Below, piece after piece: positions 8,441 through 16,735 of a stretch of DNA of 64,000 nt; position 1 is the first letter of the stretch, and every line of letters starts with the position of its first letter. The translations under genes and the position numbers were made by a program. The notes beneath the pieces were generated by a model that worked only from the letters and a program-made list of their open reading frames with translations, was not told where the DNA came from and made no database searches. Source of the stretch: Devosia ginsengisoli (GTDB taxonomy: Bacteria > Pseudomonadota > Alphaproteobacteria > Rhizobiales > Devosiaceae). The DNA is taken from contig NZ_CP042304.1 in the NCBI RefSeq assembly GCF_007859655.1, positions 2,723,501 through 2,787,500 of the forward strand, read 5' to 3'.

Positions 8441-9694
8441 ATGCGCTCTCCACCGGATAAGAAAAACCAGCAGCAAACACCGTCTTCGTTGGCGAGTGCG
8501 ATGCTGCTGATTGCTATTGCCGCGGCCATTCTGCCCCCCGGATATCCCGCTTATGTCGGTGCCTATATATCGCTGGCGATCGCCTTCCTCGCGTTGCTTT
8601 GCTACGGACGGGCAGAGTGGTCCATCGTCAAACAACCGACGTCAACGGACATTCTAATTGCCATCGCGCTTGTAACCGCAACGGTGCCATTCGTTTATCG
8701 CAGTGAGGCCGACTTGTTCGCGCCGGTCCTGCTTCTTCCCATGCTCACTACAATTGCGCTCGGCCTTCTTGCACGGCCAGCCAATTGGATCCCCAGTCCC
8801 TCCTTTTTTGCCTGGCTGTGCCTTCTTTCGTCGCTGATCGCATTGCTTGGCGGCGCCTATGAGCATTTCGTCCTCGGCGTCCATCGTCCGGGGTTAGGCA
8901 ATAATCCGATTCATTATGGATCGCTCGCCGCTATGATTGGTGGCTTGGCGTTGGTCGGAGTGGTCTACGGCACATCGCCCCGGCGTTACCTTTTTCTCCT
9001 AGGCCCCGTGTTTGGCCTAGCTGCTGCTATGATATCGGATTCTCGTGGCCCCATGGTCGGCGCCATGGCCATTACCATTGTCGGGCTTGTGATACTGCTC
9101 TTCTGGCTATGGCGAGAAAGGTTCTATCGCTATTCGATGCTTGCTTCCCTGGCTGCCGGGATTGGCTTTGTTGCCTGGATCGGAACCGGCAGCAATCGTA
9201 TTGCCCACACTCTCGACAGCGCTCTTAACATTTTCCGCTTCACCGGCGGCCCTGACGACATTCGAGCAGCGCTTTACACCTCCGCGGTAGAGGTGCTGAA
9301 AACATCACCCATCGTTGGTGTAGGCCTAGGTCAGATTATGGACACCGCCCAGGTCCTCTTTCCCGGACAACCCGAAACGCACACTCTCGACAACCTCCAC
9401 GCCGATTGGGCCAACTTCGCTGCCATGGGGGGCAGCTTCGGACTACTGGCCTGGATTTTGTTGCTTGCAGCGCCCCTTATGCTGCTGGCCAATGCTCGGG
9501 TGCGACAGGATCGTCCCATTGTGCTGGGCGCAATTCTACTGTTCGTCGGCCAGTTTACACTGGGTATCAGCAATGCGACGTTCGGCATTCTGCCGCAAAC
9601 CACGGTTTATGCGGTCTCGCTGGGCTACTTTTTAGCCCGTGCGCGGCGGCTGGCTTTGACCACCCCCACAAAGAGATTGGAACGTGGCGCTTAG
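8441..9694 (+). CDS. O-antigen ligase/polymerase-like membrane protein
   Basis: 417 residues with about ten to twelve hydrophobic segments. Family signatures of Wzy_C/O-antigen ligase proteins are visible: AAMISDSRGPMVG near residue 195 and, in the large periplasmic loop, PIVGVGLGQIMD near 288 followed by ETHTLDNLHADWANFAAMGG near 310. The histidine and the N-H-hydrophobic motif of this loop are typical of WaaL/Wzy proteins. It joins polysaccharide chains or repeat units at the periplasmic face. It is 12 bases after ugd, and an insertion-sequence scar begins shortly after its stop. Confidence 0.85.
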   Translation: MRSPPDKKNQQQTPSSLASAMLLIAIAAAILPPGYPAYVGAYISLAIAFLALLCYGRAEWSIVKQPTSTDILIAIALVTATVPFVYRSEADLFAPVLLLPMLTTIALGLLARPANWIPSPSFFAWLCLLSSLIALLGGAYEHFVLGVHRPGLGNNPIHYGSLAAMIGGLALVGVVYGTSPRRYLFLLGPVFGLAAAMISDSRGPMVGAMAITIVGLVILLFWLWRERFYRYSMLASLAAGIGFVAWIGTGSNRIAHTLDSALNIFRFTGGPDDIRAALYTSAVEVLKTSPIVGVGLGQIMDTAQVLFPGQPETHTLDNLHADWANFAAMGGSFGLLAWILLLAAPLMLLANARVRQDRPIVLGAILLFVGQFTLGISNATFGILPQTTVYAVSLGYFLARARRLALTTPTKRLERGA

Positions 9695-9703
9695 CGCGAT
9701 GAC

Positions 9704-9850
9704 CTAAGAACGAACTTGGGCAGTCGGGTATTTTTCTTTATGCCCGGATCGAGACACAGCAATGTGCAGCCTGGCGTAAAACCCGGCGCGAGCCACTCGC
9801 AAGACGCGGCACATCAGCGTGATGGCGTAGTCATGGCGGTGCTCGTTCAT
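9704..9850 (-). pseudogene. Truncated IS3-family transposase orfB (copy 1)
   Basis: The frame opens MNEHRHDYAITLMCRVLRVA and matches the orfB of the complete copy through RAGFYA. It then runs into unrelated sequence (RLHIAVSRSGHKEK) and stops, so the whole DDE catalytic core is missing. It cannot encode a working transposase. Confidence 0.85.
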
Positions 9851-10169
9851 GAAGCGGTACTTCACTCGGGTTCCCTGGCAAAGTACCGCGCGGCTTTTTT
9901 TAAGAGATCCCGCTCCTCCTCCGTACGGCGCAGTTGCGAACGCAGGCGAAGAACCTCGCTTTTGGCTTCGAGAAGTTCCTGCGATTGCTGCTCGGATCGG
10001 TCGGGTGAAACGGCCTTGACCCATTTGTACAGGCTATGGGCCGACACGCCCAGGCGCGCCGCCACATCCGGAACGCGATAGCCGCGTTCAACCACCTGCC
10101 TGACGGCTTCTTCTTTAAATTCTGCGGTAAATCTCTGGGTACTCACAAGCTGCCTCCTATGCTCAAAGG
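9773..10169 (-). mobile_element. Remnant of an IS3-family element (copy 1), 397 bp identical to part of copy 2
   Basis: By eye this segment is identical base for base to 10967-11363 (offset 1194). It keeps the IS leader, all of orfA and the first codons of orfB. It is cut on one side by non-IS sequence near the end of the O-antigen-ligase gene. On the other side it abuts the terminal inverted repeat of the complete copy at 10170. The break inside orfB follows the codons for RAGFYA. Confidence 0.9.
9862..10146 (-). CDS. IS3-family transposase orfA (copy 1, intact in a truncated element)
   Basis: 94 residues from a GTG start, (M)STQRFTAEFKEEAVRQVV. The N-terminal half is a helix-turn-helix (VPDVAARLGVSAHSLYKWV) that binds the element ends. 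The C-terminal half is a leucine-zipper-like coil (LLEAKSEVLRLRSQLRR). It is identical to orfA of the neighbouring complete copy. Alone it makes only the DNA-binding regulator and could inhibit transposition, a known effect of IS3-family OrfA proteins. Confidence 0.85.
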   Translation of the reverse strand: MSTQRFTAEFKEEAVRQVVERGYRVPDVAARLGVSAHSLYKWVKAVSPDRSEQQSQELLEAKSEVLRLRSQLRRTEEERDLLKKAARYFAREPE

Positions 10170-10204
10170 TGGACTGCCCCCGGTTTGGCAGACAATTCCC
10201 AGCC

Positions 10205-11044
10205 TCACGCCGCGGCGGTTTCGAACGCCTCGGGACTGACGCCGCCGATATGGGAGTGGCGGCGGGTTCGGTTGTAGAAGACCTCGATATAGTCGAAGAT
10301 GTCGGCCCGAGCGAGGTCGCGGGTTTTATAGATGCGTTTTCGAATGCGCTCCTTCTTCAGGCTCGAGAAGAATGACTCGGCCACGGCATTGTCCCAGCAG
10401 TTGGCACGCCGGCTCATGCTGGGTTCGAGGTTGTTGGCCTGACAGAACCGCTTGAAGTCATCGCTGCCATATTGGCTCCCCTGATCTGAGTGGACAAGGA
10501 CGCTGCCGGCAGGCTTTCTGCGCCAGACGGCCATCAGCAACGCATCCATGGCCAGCTCTCTGGAGAGGCTGGGCTTCATCGACCAGCCCACCACCTTGCG
10601 TGCGAACAGGTCCACGACGACCGCCAGATAGAGCCAGCCCTGCCAGGTCCGGATATAGGTTATGTCGGTCACCCAGACCTTGTTGGGCGCATCAACGGTG
10701 AAGACACGCTGCAGGCGGTTCGGAGCAATGATTGAGGGGCGGCCAGCAATGGCTCGCGGCTTCTTATAGCCGCGCACTGGCTTGATGCCGTTCTCAGCCA
10801 TGATGCGTTCGACACGGTGGAGACCGCAGACTTCGCCAACTTCGCGCAAGTCGCCGAAAATGCGACGCGCGCCGTAAACGCCATGGCTGGCGCTATAGGA
10901 AGCCTCAATAAGCTCGAGCAGGCGAGCATCTTCCCTGGCGTGATCGCTCACCGGCTCGTGCAACCAGGCGTAAAACCCGGCGCGAGCCACTCGCAAGACG
11001 CGGCACATCAGCGTGATGGCGTAGTCATGGCGGTGCTCGTTCAT
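10205..11044 (-). CDS. IS3-family transposase orfB (rve/DDE catalytic subunit)
   Basis: 279 residues counted from MNEHRHDYAITLMCRV. The frame stays open upstream because OrfB is normally made as an OrfAB fusion through a -1 frameshift on the A7 run at 11089-11095. The catalytic triad is visible: VWVTDITYI (first D), SVLVHSDQGSQY (second D) and CWDNAVAESFFSSLK (E). HGVYGARRI near the start is the HTH_21 region. The protein cuts and joins IS ends. All hallmarks are intact, so this copy could be active. Confidence 0.92.
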   Translation of the reverse strand: MNEHRHDYAITLMCRVLRVARAGFYAWLHEPVSDHAREDARLLELIEASYSASHGVYGARRIFGDLREVGEVCGLHRVERIMAENGIKPVRGYKKPRAIAGRPSIIAPNRLQRVFTVDAPNKVWVTDITYIRTWQGWLYLAVVVDLFARKVVGWSMKPSLSRELAMDALLMAVWRRKPAGSVLVHSDQGSQYGSDDFKRFCQANNLEPSMSRRANCWDNAVAESFFSSLKKERIRKRIYKTRDLARADIFDYIEVFYNRTRRHSHIGGVSPEAFETAAA

Positions 11045-11055
11045 GAAGCGGTACT

Positions 11056-11340
11056 TCACTCGGGTTCCCTGGCAAAGTACCGCGCGGCTTTTTTTAAGAG
11101 ATCCCGCTCCTCCTCCGTACGGCGCAGTTGCGAACGCAGGCGAAGAACCTCGCTTTTGGCTTCGAGAAGTTCCTGCGATTGCTGCTCGGATCGGTCGGGT
11201 GAAACGGCCTTGACCCATTTGTACAGGCTATGGGCCGACACGCCCAGGCGCGCCGCCACATCCGGAACGCGATAGCCGCGTTCAACCACCTGCCTGACGG
11301 CTTCTTCTTTAAATTCTGCGGTAAATCTCTGGGTACTCAC
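11056..11340 (-). CDS. IS3-family transposase orfA (copy 2)
   Basis: 94 residues from GTG 11340, with AGGAGG 10 bases upstream in the leader. It has a helix-turn-helix (VPDVAARLGVSAHSLYKW) and a C-terminal leucine-rich coil. The 3' part reads TTA AAA AAA GCC, and slipping back one base enters the orfB frame (LKKSRAVL). Reading farther upstream to 11409 is possible but would cross the IS terminus, so the GTG is preferred. Confidence 0.9.
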   Translation of the reverse strand: MSTQRFTAEFKEEAVRQVVERGYRVPDVAARLGVSAHSLYKWVKAVSPDRSEQQSQELLEAKSEVLRLRSQLRRTEEERDLLKKAARYFAREPE

Positions 11341-11764
11341 AAGCTGCCTCCTATGCTCAAAGGATAGGCGGGGCCTGTCTACCGGGCTAGGGGCAGTCCA
11401 ATCGGGCATCGTTCACTTCAGCGTTCCTGGAAGCAATTAATACGATAGTAGCTAGAGGGGGGTGAAAGTTGGCCCATATCTCCCCTCAAATCGATGGCCG
11501 GTTTGCGCCCCATTCCGGCCGTTCGACTAGACTTCCGGAAATCCCAAAAGCGGACAGCCTCATTCAGATCAGCGGGTGACTAGATTGGGGTGAATTTCGG
11601 ACCGGCGGCTTTTTGAACTCATGTTTTGCAAGGCTACCGATCGTTCAGGGAGGTACCAATCCGGCCATGAGAGGCAGGTAATCGGCCCTGTTCGGGTTAC
11701 TGCGGAAATGGTGACATCGGCGAGGTGCGGATCGAGCGGATCTGCCGATCACGTGTTCTACTCC

Positions 11765-11995
11765 GCAGGTTCACTCTACGCGATTTCCACGAATGAAAGA
11801 CCCTGCTCCGGCTGAACCTTTCGTGCGCTACGAGTATGCCGAACCCGGCGGCCTGATCCATCTCGACATCAAGAAGCTCGGACGATTTGAACGGGTCGGG
11901 CATCGCATCACAGGCGATCGAACAGGCCAGAGCAACTCACGCGGAGTCGGCTGGGAGTACGTCCACGTGTCAATCGACGATGCCTCCCGCATCGT
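11765..11995 (+). pseudogene. IS481-family transposase fragment
   Basis: The frame around 11793-11995 encodes MKDPAPAEPFVRYEYAEPGG, then LIHLDIKKLGRFERVGHR, then GWEYVHVSIDDASRIV. This is the start of the integrase (rve) core of IS481-like transposases, including the first catalytic aspartate in HLDIKKL and the second strand DDASR. The N-terminal HTH domains and everything after the DDASR strand are missing, and neither end of the element is recognisable. The next in-frame residues belong to a different gene remnant. Confidence 0.7.
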
Positions 11996-12306
11996 CATGC
12001 GGCCGGAGCGGCATGCGAGCGCACGACCGAATAGCTGGCCGCACGAAAGCCCGACCCCGCGCTTTTGACCGAGGTCGACAAGACCGAACGGGACAAGGCA
12101 ATGCCGGGCTGCGGCGTGAGCCCGAGCTTCCCGATCACGTCGCCATCGTCAAGGAAACGCGGCCGAAGAGTCCAGCCGAGGAGTTCCGGGGTGTGCTCGA
12201 CAACGATCCCGACCAGGCGGCGCACCAGCGGCAGGCCATGCGCCGGTACATGGGTGGACTTGCACGGCAGGCCTCCCTCAATCCTGATGACGGCATCGAG
12301 CTTTGA
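11996..12306 (+). pseudogene. traG: C-terminal fragment of a TraG/VirD4-type conjugal coupling protein
   Basis: The frame that ends at the TGA of 12304-12306 reads RTKARPRAFDRG, then GLRREPELPDHVAIVKETR, then RRYMGGLARQASLNPDDGIEL (as separate stretches). From memory of the family, an ELPEH segment and a terminal ARQASLDPxDGIxL are the extreme C-terminus of TraG in trb-type integrative elements. The preceding ATPase domains are absent and the fragment is fused to an IS481 remnant. The CopG-like remnant directly downstream supports the assignment, since traG-copG-trbB is the standard order. Confidence 0.55.
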
Positions 12307-12309
12307 AAG

Positions 12310-12700
12310 GAACGATCCTGCGTGGTCGAATAAATGCTTCCCTGCCGGTTGGCTTGATCTCGCGGGTGATAGATCTGGAAAACGAAAAGGCACGACGCGC
12401 TCGGCCATGGTCGAAGCGGCGCTGGAATCCTTCCTGTCGCCCGACAATTCTGACATGCAAGAGGCGGCCTTCACCCGGCGCCTGGACCGCCTGTCGCGGC
12501 AGACAGCGCGGATCAAACGTGACCTGCACATCGCCACCGCCGCTCGATCCCAACGCCAATGCCAGTGCCCAGGCCAAAGGTCGAGAGCGGTTCGAGGGTT
12601 TGTCGAGGTGCTAGGCCAGAAGCTTCAATCGAGAGAGCGCCTCCGCGATCAAATTCCCGACGACGTTGAGCAACACGATGGCGCGCCCGCTCGATCATGA
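12310..12700 (+). pseudogene. Frameshifted CopG/RHH-type gene of a tra/trb conjugation locus
   Basis: One frame reads RSAMVEAALESFLSPD and EAAFTRRLDRLSRQTARIKR up to IATAA near 12540. A second frame then gives SAQAKGRERFEG near 12565-12595. The first frame resumes with FVEVLGQKLQSRERLRDQ. Stitched together these match the ribbon-helix-helix regulator found between traG and trbB in proteobacterial conjugative elements. The N-terminal ribbon and the usual ALFVRFWL stretch are lost. Two frame changes make it non-functional. Confidence 0.65.
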
Positions 12701-13153
12701 CAGAATGATCCACTAAGCGAGTCACGAACAATGTGGCGTAGTGCTCCCGCACCCTGAGCGAAACGCGCTGCAGCGACGACCTCTTCCGCGAAAGTAGGCG
12801 GGGATAGGCGTTGTGGCCAGACCAGCGCAGGCAAAGTCGGTGGCGAAAGACCTCAATCGTTGTGCCGGGATTTGGCCACTGGCCACGCTAGCAGTCTGTT
12901 GTCCATCACAATCGAAAAAGAGGCAATTTGGGGTCTCCCGGGACTCGCTCACTGATCCAAGCCCAGTGAGCCTGGTTTTCACCGCGACAGGAATGGGTAG
13001 TCGTATGTGAGATCACGTATAGAACGGCCGATGGCAGGGACTTATTTACTCGCACCGTCATTCATTACGCCGCACCTGGCTTTCAAGAGCACACGACAAC
13101 CAGCAGCGCTGCGCCCCAACATCTCGGCTTTAGTCGCCAAAACAGAGGCTGTC
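12701..13153. other. No recognisable gene; tail of the accessory scar
   Basis: Short frames exist on both strands, but none shows a family motif or ribosome site. trbB, expected after the CopG-like remnant, is not present. The segment ends just before the stop of the semialdehyde dehydrogenase gene. The scar therefore lies between the polysaccharide locus and the catabolic operon. Confidence 0.5.
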
Positions 13154-14593
13154 TCACCCCGCCGCCGTATAGGCAGTCTTCACCACGCTGAAGAACTCGG
13201 CGGCATACTTACCCTGCTCGCGCGGCCCGTAACTCGACCCCTTGCGGCCACCGAACGGCACATGGAAATCCACCCCCGCCGTCGGCACATTGACCATCAC
13301 CATGCCCGCCTCGGCATTGCGCTTGAAATGCGTCGCATATTTGAGCGAGGTGGTGACGATGCCAGCGCTGAGCCCGAACTCGGTATCATTAGCCGTCGCC
13401 AGCGCTTCCTCGTAATCCTTGACCCGGATCACGCCGGCCACCGGCCCGAAGATCTCCTCCCGGGAGATGCGCATCTGGTTGGTCGCTTCGGTGAACAGAG
13501 CCGGCTGCAGAAAATAGCCCTCCGTATCCGCCTTTACTCTCTCGCCTCCGGCCACAAGCCTGGCGCCCTCCGCCTTGCCGAACTCGATATAGTCGGTGTC
13601 CTGCCGGAGCTGGCTCGGATCGACCACCGGCCCGATTTCGGTATCCTTGCCCAGCGCATGGCCGACGCGCAGGTTACGCACCCGCTCGGCCAGCGCGTCG
13701 ACGAACCGATCGTGAATACCATGGGTCACGATCACGCGGCTCGATGCGGTGCAGCGCTGTCCCGTCGAAAAGAAGGCCGATTGCGCCACCGTCTCCACCG
13801 CCACATTGAGGTCGGCATCGTCAAGCACGATCGTCGGATTCTTGCCGCCCATTTCCAGCTGGAACTTGCGGTTGTGCTCCACCGAGGCTGCCGCCACACG
13901 CTTGCCGGTGCCCACAGAGCCGGTAAAGGAAATAGCGGCAACATCCTTGCTGTCCAGCATTGCCTGGCCCACCACTGACCCCTTGCCCATCACGAGGTTC
14001 AGCACGCCCTTGGGCAGACCCGCGCGCACCAGAATATCGACGATGGCCCAAGCCGAGCCCGGCACCAGATCGGCCGGCTTGATCACCACCGTATTGCCAT
14101 AGGCCAGAGCCGGTGCGATTTTCCAGGCCGGGATGGCTATCGGGAAGTTCCACGGCGTGATGATGCCGATCACCCCGATCGGCTCGCGGGTGACCTCGAC
14201 GCCAACGCCCGGACGGACAGATGGCAGAGTTTCGCCAGCCAGCCGCAGCACCTCGCCAGCGAAAAAGTCGAAAATCTGCGCCGCGCGGGTCACTTCGCCA
14301 ATGCCTTCCGGCAGCGTCTTGCCCTCTTCCCGGCTCAGCAACTCCCCCAGTTCGGCCTTGCGCGCCAGCATTTCCTGGCTCGTCCTCGAGAGGATCGCAT
14401 GCCGCTCGAGAATGCCAGAGCGCGACCAGGCCGGGAATGCCGCCTTGGCGGCAGCGATTGCCCGCTGCGTTTCATCAGCGGTGGCCCGGGCATAGATCCC
14501 GACAATCTCGGTGATATTGGAGGGGTTGATGTTCTCGACACCCTCTGTACCGACCCATTCCCCGTCGATTAGGTTCTTATGCAACTCAGCCAT
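13154..14593 (-). CDS. NAD(P)-dependent aldehyde dehydrogenase, alpha-ketoglutaric-semialdehyde type
   Basis: 479 residues with the complete ALDH signature set: GIITPWNFPIAIPAWKIAPA near 148, AISFTGSVGTGKRV near 232, LEMGGKNPTIV near 258 (general-base Glu) and STGQRCTASSRVIV near 290 (catalytic Cys). EIFGPVAGV lies near 388 and PFGGRKGSS near 452. The sequence resembles KGSADH enzymes that finish oxidative pentose and hexuronate pathways. Directly upstream is an FAH-type protein like the 2-keto-3-deoxy-acid dehydratase whose product KGSADH oxidises. It is the last gene of the seven-gene operon. Confidence 0.88.
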   Translation of the reverse strand: MAELHKNLIDGEWVGTEGVENINPSNITEIVGIYARATADETQRAIAAAKAAFPAWSRSGILERHAILSRTSQEMLARKAELGELLSREEGKTLPEGIGEVTRAAQIFDFFAGEVLRLAGETLPSVRPGVGVEVTREPIGVIGIITPWNFPIAIPAWKIAPALAYGNTVVIKPADLVPGSAWAIVDILVRAGLPKGVLNLVMGKGSVVGQAMLDSKDVAAISFTGSVGTGKRVAAASVEHNRKFQLEMGGKNPTIVLDDADLNVAVETVAQSAFFSTGQRCTASSRVIVTHGIHDRFVDALAERVRNLRVGHALGKDTEIGPVVDPSQLRQDTDYIEFGKAEGARLVAGGERVKADTEGYFLQPALFTEATNQMRISREEIFGPVAGVIRVKDYEEALATANDTEFGLSAGIVTTSLKYATHFKRNAEAGMVMVNVPTAGVDFHVPFGGRKGSSYGPREQGKYAAEFFSVVKTAYTAAG

Positions 14594-14615
14594 AAACGTA
14601 CCTTTCGGGGTGTTT

Positions 14616-15764
14616 CTAGAGCAGGTCAGCCTTGGCCAAATCGCGTATCAGGTGGCTGGCGCCGTAAGTCCATGGCGGGCATTTGGTGGAGAGATTCACC
14701 CGGTTGCGCAACGTGCCCAGCGTCGGCGTCGATATAGACACCACATCGCCCAGCTTGTGGGTGAAGCCCTTGCCGGCCCCGTCGCGGTCCTTTACCGGCG
14801 CAAACATGGTGCCCAGATACAGCACCAGTCCGTCGGGATATTGATGATGCCGCCCGATCGTCGCCGAGACCAGCGATTCGGGCGTCCGCGAAAGCTGGCT
14901 CATCGAGGAATGCCCCTCGAGCACGAAGCCGTCCTCGCCCTCGACACGCAACGCGATCTCGGCCTCTTTGACCGTTTCCAGAGTGAAATCGCTGTCGAAC
15001 AGCCGGATGAACGGACCCAGCGCGCCGGACGCATTATTGTCCTTTGCCTTGCCCAGGAGCAGCGCGGAGCGCCCCTCGACATCGCGCAGGTTGACGTCAT
15101 TGCCCAGCGTCGCGCCGATAATGTCACCCTTGCTGGTCACCAGCAGCGCCACTTCAGGCTCCGGATTGTTCCAGCGCGATACCGGATGCAGGCCCACTTC
15201 GGCGCCATAGCCCACCGAACTCATCGGCTGGCCCTTGGTGAAAATCTCGGCATCGGGGCCGATACCGACCTCCAGATACTGGCTCCACACGCCGCGTTCG
15301 ATGAGCGCCGCCTTGACCTGCATGGCCGGTTCCGAGCCCGGCACCAGCTCGCTGAGATCGGTGCCGATCAGGCCCAGGATCTCTCCGCGCAGCGCATCGG
15401 CTCGCAATTTATCCCCCCGCGCCTGCTCTTCGATCACCCGCTCCAGGAGTGAGACGACGAAGGTCACGCCCGACGCCTTGACCGCCTGCAGGTCGATCGG
15501 CGCTAGCAGCTTCGCCACGCCTGGATCGGGCTGTTGCGCAGCCGAATTGGCCAGCACGTCCGCGACGCTGCCGACAATCGTGCCGGCCGCACCCCGCACA
15601 TCCCGCGCCGCGTCCCCGCGCTCGGCAATATCCCGCACCATCGCCAGGCCCGGCGCCGTGATATCCACCAGATCGCGATCGCGAACCGTCACGATGCGGG
15701 GATAGTCATATCCAGGAACATCTGCGCGACCGAGCAAAATGCCGTCGGAATAGTGCAACGCCAT
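14616..15764 (-). CDS. FAH-superfamily protein, 2-keto-3-deoxy-aldonate dehydratase-like
   Basis: 382 residues from ATG 15764, which has AGACGGAA upstream and lies eight bases after the metallo-hydrolase stop. The C-terminal half holds the fumarylacetoacetate-hydrolase fold: NPEPEVALLV near residue 203 (the ExE metal-ligand region), IIGATLGNDVNLRDVEGRSA near 218 and LGKAKDNNASGALGPF near 240. A long alpha-helical N-terminal domain is typical of the XylX/AraD1-type dehydratases of Caulobacter-like pentose oxidation. Pairing with a KGSADH-like enzyme supports dehydration of a 2-keto-3-deoxy acid to a semialdehyde. Substrate is inferred. Confidence 0.75.
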   Translation of the reverse strand: MALHYSDGILLGRADVPGYDYPRIVTVRDRDLVDITAPGLAMVRDIAERGDAARDVRGAAGTIVGSVADVLANSAAQQPDPGVAKLLAPIDLQAVKASGVTFVVSLLERVIEEQARGDKLRADALRGEILGLIGTDLSELVPGSEPAMQVKAALIERGVWSQYLEVGIGPDAEIFTKGQPMSSVGYGAEVGLHPVSRWNNPEPEVALLVTSKGDIIGATLGNDVNLRDVEGRSALLLGKAKDNNASGALGPFIRLFDSDFTLETVKEAEIALRVEGEDGFVLEGHSSMSQLSRTPESLVSATIGRHHQYPDGLVLYLGTMFAPVKDRDGAGKGFTHKLGDVVSISTPTLGTLRNRVNLSTKCPPWTYGASHLIRDLAKADLL

Positions 15765-15772
15765 TTCCGTCT

Positions 15773-16723
15773 TCAAGCGCTCGCCCAACCGTTGCCATCA
15801 CGACGAATCCTGCCCTGCGCCTCGAAGGCCCGCAAGCTCGCATCGATCGACACCAGAGCGCGCCATTCGCGCACCTTGCCATTATCGTCGCAAACCTTGT
15901 CGCGCAAAGCCGCGAACCCGATGCCGGGATGGCTCTCGATATTGGCGAGAATGGAGGCTTCGACCTTGTCGACCCGGCGGCGGCAATCATCGATCAGCGC
16001 CAATGTCTGCTCCCCGGTTTGCGGATCGTCATGGGCCAGCAGGACCAGTTCGACGCCCCGCTCGCGAATCAGCCGTTCCAACTTGTCGAAGGTGCGTCGC
16101 ATCTCTGCGGGGTCCTCGTAGAGGTAGAGCACGGGGTTGAAGGCCGGAAGCAACGGATCGGCGATGATGAGTACCCGCTCGTTTGGCTCAAAGAATCCGA
16201 TTTCAGCGGCGGAGTGTCCCGGCAGCCCGATCACCTCCAGCACGACACCGCCCAGGTCGATCGTGCTGCCATCTTCAAGGAACGCGTCGATCGGACCGGG
16301 TTCCGGCCCCATCCAGTCGAGATATTCACTCCCTAGGTCGAAACCCTCGCCTTCGGGAAAAGCATGCACGATCGTGGTGGCATTGAGCATATTGTCGGCC
16401 ACCCGATCCGCCCGGGCCCTGTGCCCCAGGATCGTACAGCCGCTGGCGCGCTTGAGGGCGCCGTTATTGCCGACGTGATCCATATGTTCATGCGTCAGCA
16501 GCAGCAGATCGAGTGCCTTCAGATCGAGGCCGAGCTCTTCGAAGCCGCGCTGGAGCGAGGGATAGCCGGCAAAAAGTCCGCTATCGATCAGCGCGGTCTT
16601 GTCCTTGCCCATGACGAAGAACACGCGGACAGCGGTTTGCCCCTCATGGTCGCCGGGCAGACCCATATCCACCGTGGCGAAGGGTCCGCGCCGAAAGCTG
16701 ATCACCGATTTATCGTCCTGCAT
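15773..16723 (-). CDS. Metallo-beta-lactamase-fold hydrolase
   Basis: 316 residues. LLLTHEHMDHVGNNGAL near residue 78 is the HxHxDH zinc motif, VIGLPGHSAAEIGFF near 163 gives the next histidine, and LIIADPLLPAF near 183 the bridging aspartate. HDDPQ near 230 completes the glyoxalase-II-like set. A C-terminal winged-helix-like tail follows, as in LACTB2-type proteins. The family hydrolyses thioesters, lactones or phosphodiesters. In an operon with a CoA-transferase and enoyl-CoA hydratase, thioester hydrolysis is an attractive but untested role. The start ATG 16723 has GGAGGAAACA. Confidence 0.82.
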   Translation of the reverse strand: MQDDKSVISFRRGPFATVDMGLPGDHEGQTAVRVFFVMGKDKTALIDSGLFAGYPSLQRGFEELGLDLKALDLLLLTHEHMDHVGNNGALKRASGCTILGHRARADRVADNMLNATTIVHAFPEGEGFDLGSEYLDWMGPEPGPIDAFLEDGSTIDLGGVVLEVIGLPGHSAAEIGFFEPNERVLIIADPLLPAFNPVLYLYEDPAEMRRTFDKLERLIRERGVELVLLAHDDPQTGEQTLALIDDCRRRVDKVEASILANIESHPGIGFAALRDKVCDDNGKVREWRALVSIDASLRAFEAQGRIRRDGNGWASA

Positions 16724-16735
16724 TGTTTCCTCCAG

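Larger units (their letters stand above)
10170..11400 (-). mobile_element. Complete IS3-family insertion sequence (copy 2), about 1231 bp
   Basis: The ends are imperfect terminal inverted repeats. The plus strand at 10170 reads TGGACTGCCCCCGG and the minus strand from 11400 reads TGGACTGCCCCTAG; both keep the TG start of IS3 elements. Inside are orfA and orfB with the DDE core, separated by a slippery A7 run (minus strand, 11095..11089). No matching 3-4 bp target duplication is seen: the left flank is AGG and the right flank ATC. This fits the rearranged junction with copy 1. Confidence 0.9.

Noticed and set aside
12722-12982. Minus-strand 86-codon frame as a gene
   Set aside because: No ribosome site, no family motif, and it lies in the decayed scar between transposon remnants and the catabolic operon.
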